Of a stretch of 64,000 bases of DNA, positions 58,400 to 64,000 are shown one piece after another (positions within the stretch are counted from its first letter, which is position 1; each line of letters starts with the position of its first letter). The DNA is from Sphingomonadales bacterium UBA2369. GTDB taxonomy: Bacteria; Pseudomonadota; Alphaproteobacteria; Sphingomonadales; Sphingomonadaceae. The stretch lies in assembly GCA_002344055.1 (NCBI GenBank), contig DDTH01000017.1, forward strand, positions 344 to 64,343. The letters run 5' to 3'. Made by a program: the position numbers and the translations under genes. The notes beneath the pieces were generated by a model, which saw only the letters and a program-made list of their open reading frames with translations, had not been told where the DNA came from and did no database searches.

Positions 58400-58863
58400 C
58401 TATCCCACCCCCTAGCGCCGAAACTCTGTCGGCTTAGCTCAGTTTCTTCGACTGTCGTCTCATTTACAAGCGTCGAAAGACGTATGCGGTGTCGGGCGAC
58501 AACTGAGATGGGAGGTGATAGCGTTACCATACGAGACGGCAAAGTCTCGCCGTGGGCAGATATAGCCTCCACCACCTTGCCCCTCCCCCTCCTCTCCGCT
58601 ATAGGGCCGCCGTCCGACGGGCGCGGGGAATCGCGCTTGCGGCGGTTTGCCTTTTCCTAAGGTGGCGCGCAGGGTGTGGCATCGGCCGCTCCCCGACGCG
58701 CCTTTTTGGCTTGGGGCACGCACCGCCACACACCGCTTTAACCGGCCCCTAGGACGCATGCTCCGGCAATTCCGCCGGCATGAAACGTGGGCAATTTTCC
58801 AAAGACCGCGGGACACAACCCGCTGGCCGGAAACGACACGAACAAGAGAGACGAAGACAGCTT
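58400..58863. other. Divergent intergenic region between the DGQHR operon and rpsA
   Basis: These 464 bases carry no frame with coding character. The left part is AT-richer like the island; the right part (from about 58570) is GC-rich and probably holds the rpsA promoter and leader. A GAGAC/GTCTC hairpin lies near 58540. cmk, usually found just before rpsA, is absent. Confidence 0.5.
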
Positions 58864-60564
58864 ATGGCAACCACGGCAATGCCGACCCGCGACGATTTCG
58901 CGGCCATGCTCAATGAAACCCTGGGTGGCGAGAACGAGTCCTTTGAGGGCCGCGTCGTCAAGGGCACGATCACCGCGATCGAGAATGATCTCGCCGTGAT
59001 CGATGTTGGTTTGAAGTCCGAAGGCCGCGTGCCGCTGCGTGAATTCGCCGCGCCGGGTCAGAAGGCCGAAGTGCAGGTCGGCGACGAGGTCGAGGTCTAT
59101 GTCGATCGTATCGAGAACATGCATGGCGAGGCGATGCTGTCGCGCGATCGCGCCCGCCGCGAAGCCGCCTGGGACAAGCTGGAGAAGCAGCATGAAGCCG
59201 GCGAGCGCGTCGAGGGCGTGATCTTCGGCCGCGTGAAGGGCGGCTTCACCGTCGATCTCGGCGGCGCCGTGGCCTTCCTGCCGGGTTCGCAGGTCGATAT
59301 CCGTCCGGTCCGCGACGTGCAGCCGCTGATGGATCAGGCCCAGCCGTTCCAGATCCTGAAGATGGACCGCCGCCGCGGCAACATCGTCGTGTCGCGCCGC
59401 GCCATTCTCGAAGAGACCCGCGCCGAGCAGCGCAGCGGCCTCATCCAGACGCTGGCCGAGGGTCAGATCGTCGATGGCGTGGTCAAGAACATCACCGATT
59501 ATGGCGCGTTCGTTGACCTGGGCGGCATTGACGGCCTGCTCCACGTCACCGACATCTCCTACAAGCGCGTCAACCACCCGTCCGAGGTGCTGGAGATCGG
59601 CGCGACCGTGAAGGTGCAGATCGTCCGCATCAACCGCGAGACGCAGCGCATCTCGCTCGGCATGAAGCAGCTCGAGACCGATCCGTGGGAAGGCGCGATG
59701 GCCAAATACCCGATCGGCGGCGTGTTCAAGGGCCGCGTCACCAACATCACCGAATATGGCGCCTTCGTGGAGCTGGAAGCGGGGATCGAGGGTCTGGTCC
59801 ACGTCTCCGAGATGAGCTGGACCAAGAAGAACGTGCACCCGGGCAAGATCGTCTCGACCTCGCAGGAAGTCGACGTCGCGGTGATCGAGGTGGACGAGGA
59901 GAAGCGCCGCATCTCGCTCGGCCTCAAGCAGGCCCAGGCCAATCCGTGGGAGGCCTTCGCGGCCGCGCACCCGGTCGGCGCCGAGGTCGAGGGCGAGGTC
60001 AAGAACTCCACCGAGTTCGGCCTGTTCATCGGTCTGGAAGGCGATGTGGACGGCATGGTCCACATGTCGGACATCGCCTGGGGCGTGTCGGGCGAGGAAG
60101 CGCTCAACCTGCATCACAAGGGCGAGATGGTGAAGGCCGTCGTGCTCGACGTGGATGTCGAGAAGGAGCGCATCTCGCTCGGTATGAAGCAGCTTGAGCG
60201 TGGCGGCGTGTCCGCGGCGGCGGCCGGCGGCGGCGTCAACAAGAATGACGTCGTCACCGTGACCGTGCTCGAGGTTCGCGATGGCGGCCTGGAAGTGCAG
60301 GTCGGCGACGACGGCGCGACCGGCTTCATCAAGCGTACCGACCTCGGCCGCGACCGCGACGAGCAGCGCCCCGAGCGTTTCCAGGCCGGCCAGAAGTTCG
60401 ACGCTCTGGTGATTGGCTTCGACCGCTCGAAGAAGCCCAACTTCTCGATCAAGGCCCTGCAGATCCAGGAGGAAAAGCAGGCCGTCCAGCAGTACGGCTC
60501 GTCGGACAGCGGCGCCTCGCTCGGCGACATCCTCGGCGAAGCCCTGAAGCAGAAGAACAGCTAA
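58864..60564 (+). CDS. rpsA: 30S ribosomal protein S1
   Basis: The 566-residue product begins MATTAMPTRDDFAAMLNETL and has six S1 RNA-binding domains. The best repeats are VVKNITDYGAFVDLGGIDGL (third), GRVTNITEYGAFVELEAGIE (fourth) and GEVKNSTEFGLFIGLEGDVD (fifth). It brings mRNA to the 30S subunit. An upstream in-frame start would add 28 residues without homology. It is followed by two terminator hairpins. Confidence 0.97.
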   Translation: MATTAMPTRDDFAAMLNETLGGENESFEGRVVKGTITAIENDLAVIDVGLKSEGRVPLREFAAPGQKAEVQVGDEVEVYVDRIENMHGEAMLSRDRARREAAWDKLEKQHEAGERVEGVIFGRVKGGFTVDLGGAVAFLPGSQVDIRPVRDVQPLMDQAQPFQILKMDRRRGNIVVSRRAILEETRAEQRSGLIQTLAEGQIVDGVVKNITDYGAFVDLGGIDGLLHVTDISYKRVNHPSEVLEIGATVKVQIVRINRETQRISLGMKQLETDPWEGAMAKYPIGGVFKGRVTNITEYGAFVELEAGIEGLVHVSEMSWTKKNVHPGKIVSTSQEVDVAVIEVDEEKRRISLGLKQAQANPWEAFAAAHPVGAEVEGEVKNSTEFGLFIGLEGDVDGMVHMSDIAWGVSGEEALNLHHKGEMVKAVVLDVDVEKERISLGMKQLERGGVSAAAAGGGVNKNDVVTVTVLEVRDGGLEVQVGDDGATGFIKRTDLGRDRDEQRPERFQAGQKFDALVIGFDRSKKPNFSIKALQIQEEKQAVQQYGSSDSGASLGDILGEALKQKNS

Positions 60565-60584
60565 ACCAGAGACTTTATGAGCAA

Positions 60585-60654
60585 GCGGCACTTCCGGGTG
60601 CCGCCTGTTTATGCTGATGAGCACAGGGCCGTCCCGAGAGGGGCGGCCCTTTCA
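60585..60654 (+). terminator. Tandem terminators after rpsA
   Basis: GCGGCA (60585-60590) pairs with TGCCGC (60599-60604), followed by CTGTTTA. AGGGCCG-T-CCC pairs with GGG-CGGCCCT (60625-60650), followed by TTCATT. The second is a strong intrinsic terminator; together they isolate rpsA from the insertion downstream. Confidence 0.85.
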
Positions 60655-60746
60655 TTATGGCTTGGAATGTCGGGACTAGCCCGTCGTCGCGGCATCACGT
60701 CACGTCAAACGTAAGCCGATCGGCAGCCTCAGCATCCCGCCGTTCG

Positions 60747-60773
60747 CGAATGTCACGAATGTCACGAATGTCA
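60747..60773. repeat. Three 9-bp tandem units (CGAATGTCA)
   Basis: Three perfect copies of CGAATGTCA lie head to tail at 60747-60773. A degenerate three-unit array in the opposite orientation (TGACAGTCG, TGACATTCG, TGACTCTCG) lies at 62059-62085. Together the arrays bracket the repeat-bounded insertion between rpsA and ihfB. Confidence 0.8.
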
Positions 60774-60944
60774 CACGAAAACGCGGGGAGTGCCCTCTCC
60801 CGACGGCAGAGAGGCAGGCGAACCTGGACCGTGACAAAGAGCAAGCAAGACAGCAATGACGCCGACTCGCTCCGCATGCTATCAAATCTATAGGCTGTAG
60901 AAAAATTAGCCGATACGGGCTTCAACGATATAAAGCCGAAATTA

Positions 60945-60964
60945 GTGCACTGTCACCGTAATCC
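60945..60964 (+). repeat. 20-bp inverted repeat, left copy
   Basis: GTGCACTGTCACCGTAATCC is present here in direct orientation. Its exact reverse complement lies at 61858-61877. The two bound a 933-bp segment holding one lipoprotein gene and one truncated gene. Related sequences occur scattered in other proteobacterial genomes as far as I recall; I could not check this. Confidence 0.85.
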
Positions 60965-60979
60965 AGAAATTCAGCGAAG

Positions 60980-61519
60980 CTAAGACCTCAACGCGCGCCA
61001 CAACGCTTTTCGTTCGTCAGCATTCAGCGCCAGAAACTGCTCAAAGGTCATGTTAGTGTCACTAAGCTCAAGCATCTCCTCCGGCGCATACACGGGGCTA
61101 CCGGGAACAGCGACCAATGTGACGCGCGCCCGAAGATAGAAGACCCTGTTCACAAGAGACGGTCCTGGCAGGTGGTTTACGGTCCTATTATTTACAAAAG
61201 TACCGAAAGAGCGCTGAAGTACCCCGTTCTTGTCGATTAACTCAACCCTACCAATCTGACTCAACGTTGCGAAACCGAGATCTCCAGCGTCGTGCTCGAT
61301 CAGGCACCTCCCGGAGATGGGCCATGGAACAGCAAGATCATTTTTTTGTGCCAGAACGACAAATGCGCCAAATCTTCCCTCATGATCAAACCAGCATCGC
61401 TCGGTCAGGTAGGACGACGCATCGACCGTAGGAATCTCCGCGTCCGGATCTTGTCCGCCAGGCCCCGTACAGGCCGTAAGCGCAAATCCGAGCAGCGCGA
61501 TCCTAGAAAGGCTTCCCAC
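60980..61519 (-). CDS. Small lipoprotein inside the repeat-bounded segment
   Basis: The product is 179 residues from GTG 61519. The N-terminus GSLSRIALLGFALTAC gives a lipoprotein signal with lipobox LTAC. The rest is beta-rich with two Cys (RCWFDHEG and GRCLIEHD). GGAGG lies about 6 nt upstream of the GTG, which supports this start over a longer frame. No family is recognised. It overlaps the upstream truncated gene by 17 nt. Confidence 0.65.
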   Translation of the reverse strand: MGSLSRIALLGFALTACTGPGGQDPDAEIPTVDASSYLTERCWFDHEGRFGAFVVLAQKNDLAVPWPISGRCLIEHDAGDLGFATLSQIGRVELIDKNGVLQRSFGTFVNNRTVNHLPGPSLVNRVFYLRARVTLVAVPGSPVYAPEEMLELSDTNMTFEQFLALNADERKALWRALRS

Positions 61520-61880
61520 CTTCCGCCTCCATCGCTCTGTCGACCGCCTGCCCGCAGTATGAGCCAAGGCCATCGCAGTAAGCATGCAATCGGCTTCGAA
61601 CGTATTGCTGCGCATTCCTGCTGAATGAATGGCTGCCCTCCGATCCGCCGGGCGCGGCGGCAATATAATACTGTATATAGAACGGACGAACCTCTCGGTC
61701 TCTCTCTCCCAAGTCCTCGAACCGCTGATGTCTGTGTTGGACCTCGTGGCCAAGGGTTTCTCCTATTCGATAGCCCGCTTGGCCAATTTGCCGGGTATCG
61801 AGGGTAATGACATCGTACCACTGGTTACGGTGGCAGTGCACCCGGATTACGGTGACAGGATTACGGTGACAGTGCACCAA
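61503..61880 (-). pseudogene. 5'-truncated gene with an HExxH-like motif
   Basis: The 125-codon frame has a coherent C-terminal part: GETLGHEVQHRHQRFEDLGE (HEVQH zinc-protease-like motif), VRPFYIQYYIAAAPGG, then SFSRNAQQYVRSRL. Its first 20 codons (VHCHRNPVTVIRVHCHRNQ) are simply translated copies of the terminal repeat, so the true N-terminus has been replaced. I read it as a gene cut by the repeat. It may still be expressed with the lipoprotein. Confidence 0.55.
61826..61877 (-). repeat. 20-bp inverted repeat, right copy, with partial tandem copies
   Basis: GGATTACGGTGACAGTGCAC (61858-61877) is the exact inverse of 60945-60964. To its left are TTACGGTGGCAGTGCAC and GGATTACGGTGACA, giving about three tandem partial units. 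Confidence 0.8.
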
Positions 61881-62323
61881 TTGATGCCAGTTCCGCGGGC
61901 ATCAAGCCCAAGGCCCCTGTTGGAGTTTTCCTACTGCGTCGCGATCAGGTAAAGTCGCGCCGCGAGCCGCTTCATCGGTGGCCCGCCCGCTCTTTGCCAT
62001 TGTCCGCCTCTTCACGCGCCTGTCCGCGGAAAGTGACGAAACCCCCTGCGTTTCCATGTGACAGTCGTGACATTCGTGACTCTCGGAACCTTTCGCGCCC
62101 GCCTCCGCCGGCGGCCCTAGCATGTGTCAACCTGTCAACTTAAACCGTCCATGCAGCCCCGCTTCGTTCACCGACCCCGCCGGAATCGGCACTCCCGAAC
62201 CGTGATCCGCACCCACCGCGCCGCCTCCGTCTACGGCTTGCCTTCCGGCCGATGTGGTGCGATTAATCTGGGTCAATCGCGGTCCTGTCCCTATGGCAGG
62301 CCGTTTTCGAATTGGGGGCAAAG
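61881..62323. other. Intergenic region upstream of ihfB
   Basis: These 443 bases have no frame with convincing coding character. They contain the TGACnnTCG array at 62059-62085 and a GTCAACCTGTCAAC direct repeat near 62126. The ihfB promoter is presumably in the last 150 bases, but I cannot place it. Confidence 0.5.
62059..62085. repeat. Degenerate 9-bp tandem units, inverse of 60747-60773
   Basis: TGACAGTCG, TGACATTCG and TGACTCTCG follow each other. The consensus TGACATTCG is the reverse complement of the CGAATGTCA units beyond the left end of the insertion. Confidence 0.75.
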
Positions 62324-62620
62324 GTGATCCGCTCGGAACTCGTTCAGAAGCTTTGCGACGATTTCCCCGATCTGACGCAGAAGGAGATCGAGCGCGTGGT
62401 CGCGTCCTTCTACGATTCGATCATCGACCAGCTGCAGCAGGGCGGCCGGGTCGAGCTGCGCGGCTTCGGCGCTTTCTCGACACGCGGCCGCGATGCCCGC
62501 CGCGGCCGCAATCCGCGCACCGGCGAGCCGGTCGATGTGGACGCCAAACGCGTGCCCTATTTCAAGCCGGGCAAGGAAATGCGCGAGCGGCTGAATATCG
62601 ACGGCAACGGCGCGGCCTGA
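62324..62620 (+). CDS. ihfB: Integration host factor beta subunit
   Basis: The 98-residue HU-family DNA-bending protein begins (GTG) IRSELVQKLCDDFPDLTQKE and has the IHF-beta arm RVELRGFGAFSTRGRDARRG then RNPRTGEPV and KPGKEMRERL. It works as a dimer with IhfA in replication, transcription and site-specific recombination. The GTG at 62324 is chosen because the family starts MIRSELV, with GGGGG 5 nt upstream. It lies downstream of rpsA, as in other proteobacteria, but separated by the insertion. Confidence 0.95.
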   Translation: MIRSELVQKLCDDFPDLTQKEIERVVASFYDSIIDQLQQGGRVELRGFGAFSTRGRDARRGRNPRTGEPVDVDAKRVPYFKPGKEMRERLNIDGNGAA

Positions 62621-62683
62621 TCCGGCCCTGATTCTCCCTTCCCGCTTGCCCGCCGCCGCGCGCGCGGGCAGTTTGCCGCGCGT

Positions 62684-62720
62684 GCGGACGTGGCGGAATG
62701 GTAGACGCTGGAGACTTAAA
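62684..62720 (+). pseudogene. 5' half of tRNA-Leu, cut in the anticodon loop
   Basis: GCGGACG (acceptor strand), the leucine-type D-arm GGCGGAATGGTAGACGC and GGAGACTTAAAA, an anticodon stem-loop start with TAA anticodon, are present. The expected TCTCC of the 3' stem is missing, and the sequence turns AT-rich at once. An integrase gene follows 100 bp later, so this is probably an attachment-site junction within the anticodon loop. Confidence 0.7.
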
Positions 62721-62822
62721 AGCAGATAATTTACTTGAAAAATGGCGGAAAACTGGGATAATTGGCTCATAGATCGCTAGCACACCCCTAGCGCATTTTA
62801 GCGCATTGAGAGGGCGCTACAC

Positions 62823-64000
62823 ATGGCCGATGCAGTCCACGAAATCCTTGGCGGTAAGGTTCAACTCTTTCGCCGACCGCGAAGCAGCTACTGGCAATGC
62901 CGAGCAAGCGTGGCGGGCGAGCAGCGGCGCCACAGCACCAAGACTGCCAGCCTCGCCCAGGCGAAGGACGTGGCAGAGGATTGGTTTCTCACCTTGAAGG
63001 GCAAAGCCGGTCGCGGCGAGCTGACCACAGGCCCGACGTTTGCCGACGCGGCCAAACGGTTCATGACCGAGTTTACGGTTATCACGGCTGGGCAGCGCAG
63101 CCCGCTCTATGTGCGCCGACATAGGGAGCGGCTCGACCTCTACCTTCTCCCCTTTTTCGGCGAGAAGGCCCTTAGCCAAATTACCTCTGGTTTGATTCAA
63201 GATTACCGAATCGATCGGATCACCAAGGGCGGTTTCGATCGGCAGTCCGGCGAACGAAACGGCAAGGCTCCGTCACGCAGCACCATGCATCAGGAAATGG
63301 TCTGCCTCCGGCAGGTTCTCAAATGCGCGAATCGGCACGGCTGGCTGCCGGCGATGCCGATCATGACGGACCCCTATCGAGCTTCGGGCAAGGTATCCCA
63401 CCGGGCTTGGTTTTCGCCGGAAGAGTATAAGCGACTTTACGAGGCCACCCGAGAACGGGCGAAGAACCCTAAGAAGGAGCGGTGGCGGACCGCGTGCGAG
63501 GACCTTCACGACTATGTGCTCTTCATGGGTAACACCGGCCTACGGCCGGACGAGGCAAAGCGCCTGCAAGTCCAGGACGTTCAAATCGTCGAGGATGGCG
63601 GCGAGCGGCAGCGCATTCTTCACATTGCCGTGCGCGGCAAGCGAGGCACCGGCTGGGCCAAATCGATGCCGGGCGCTGTGATGCCGTTCTCGCGCATCAA
63701 AAAGCGTCACAACCTCGAGCCGACCGATCCGCTGTTTCCGACGATCCAACGAGAACTCTTCAACACGATCCTTGATGAGCTTAGCCTCAAGCGGGACCGC
63801 GAAGGGACGGCACGGACCACCTACAGCCTTCGACACACTTACATTTCAACGCGCCTTCTCGAAGGCGCGGACATCTACCAGATAGCGAAAAACTGCCGCA
63901 CCAGCGTCGAGATGATTGAGAAGTTCTACGCCTCTCATATCAAGGACATGATCGACGCCGGAGCAGTGAACGTGCGCAAGGTCCCAAAACGCCGCGACAG
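62823..64000 (+). CDS. Tyrosine-type site-specific integrase (partial, runs off window)
   Basis: The open frame from ATG 62823 reaches the window end without a stop (392 codons). It has an arm-binding or core-binding N-terminal half and a catalytic domain with Arg241 in TGLRPDEAKRL, a Lys-bearing RGKRGTG turn, YSLRHTYIS (Arg337; Tyr in place of the usual first His of H-x-x-R) and nucleophile Tyr369 in EKFYASHI. Two TAGCGCATT copies 10 bp apart (62789 and 62799) lie just upstream and may be arm or repressor sites. It presumably mobilises an island extending beyond the window. Confidence 0.9.
   Translation, partial: MADAVHEILGGKVQLFRRPRSSYWQCRASVAGEQRRHSTKTASLAQAKDVAEDWFLTLKGKAGRGELTTGPTFADAAKRFMTEFTVITAGQRSPLYVRRHRERLDLYLLPFFGEKALSQITSGLIQDYRIDRITKGGFDRQSGERNGKAPSRSTMHQEMVCLRQVLKCANRHGWLPAMPIMTDPYRASGKVSHRAWFSPEEYKRLYEATRERAKNPKKERWRTACEDLHDYVLFMGNTGLRPDEAKRLQVQDVQIVEDGGERQRILHIAVRGKRGTGWAKSMPGAVMPFSRIKKRHNLEPTDPLFPTIQRELFNTILDELSLKRDREGTARTTYSLRHTYISTRLLEGADIYQIAKNCRTSVEMIEKFYASHIKDMIDAGAVNVRKVPKRRD

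Noticed and set aside
60747..60773. CRISPR array
   Set aside because: The units are only 9 bp, directly abutting and without spacers; no cas genes are in the window.
61902..62123. 73-codon minus-strand frame upstream of ihfB
   Set aside because: It is built largely on the TGACnnTCG repeat and has no ribosome-binding site or recognisable similarity.

Overview
The window is a high-GC chromosomal segment of an alphaproteobacterium. It is most likely a member of the Sphingomonadales: the S10/spc genes have sphingomonad-like sequences (S5 with an Ala/Pro/Glu plus Arg/Gly leader), and there are exosortase-A-associated polysaccharide genes, a TonB-dependent receptor, a short PutA and an EcfG-type promoter. 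The genus cannot be fixed from the sequence alone.

Layout. 1-12674: tail of tuf, a terminator, then the collinear S10/spc cluster rpsJ-rplCDWB-rpsS-rplV-rpsC-rplP-rpmC-rpsQ-rplNXE-rpsN-rpsH-rplF-rplR-rpsE-rpmD-rplO-secY-adk, with strongly foldable RNA between rpsJ and rplC and hairpins before secY. The alpha operon (rpsM, rpsK, rpoA, rplQ) does not follow adk. 12671-21125: mixed genes, namely a lipoprotein, glutamate dehydrogenase, a large beta-propeller lipoprotein, small membrane proteins, and an S24-type repressor with operator-like palindromes and an alphaproteobacterial-type SOS box. 21163-25739: exosortase-A-associated glycosyltransferase and O-ligase homologues plus a methyltransferase. 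25941-35672: housekeeping and stress genes (DJ-1/PfpI protein, topoisomerase IB, MscS channel, PutA, MaoC dehydratase, thiolase, DUF805 and DUF3617-like proteins). 35679-39391: an RTX/autotransporter-repeat secreted protein bracketed by an intact and a decayed copy of the same small membrane gene, then tRNA-Arg(UCU). 39507-52165: a GAF-PAS-GGDEF-EAL protein, a DUF2459 protein, an ECF sigma factor followed by a VWA lipoprotein and a membrane-anchored TPR protein, a secreted TPR-CHAT protease-like protein, and a TonB-dependent receptor.

52162-64000 is accessory-rich. It holds an orphan terminase pair without further phage or gene-transfer-agent genes and a repeat element. It then has a visibly more AT-rich three-gene operon encoding a DGQHR-domain protein, an unrecognised 449-residue protein and a Dam-family adenine methylase. 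After this come rpsA, a repeat-bounded insertion with a lipoprotein and a truncated HExxH-type gene, ihfB, and finally a tRNA-Leu cut in the anticodon loop followed by a tyrosine integrase that runs off the window.

The best candidates for undescribed biology are the DGQHR/unknown/adenine-methylase operon (54643-58399) and the ECF sigma - VWA - TPR - CHAT - TonB-receptor neighbourhood (42551-52165), where the VWA and TPR proteins carry a motif normally seen at the start of TonB-receptor plug domains.
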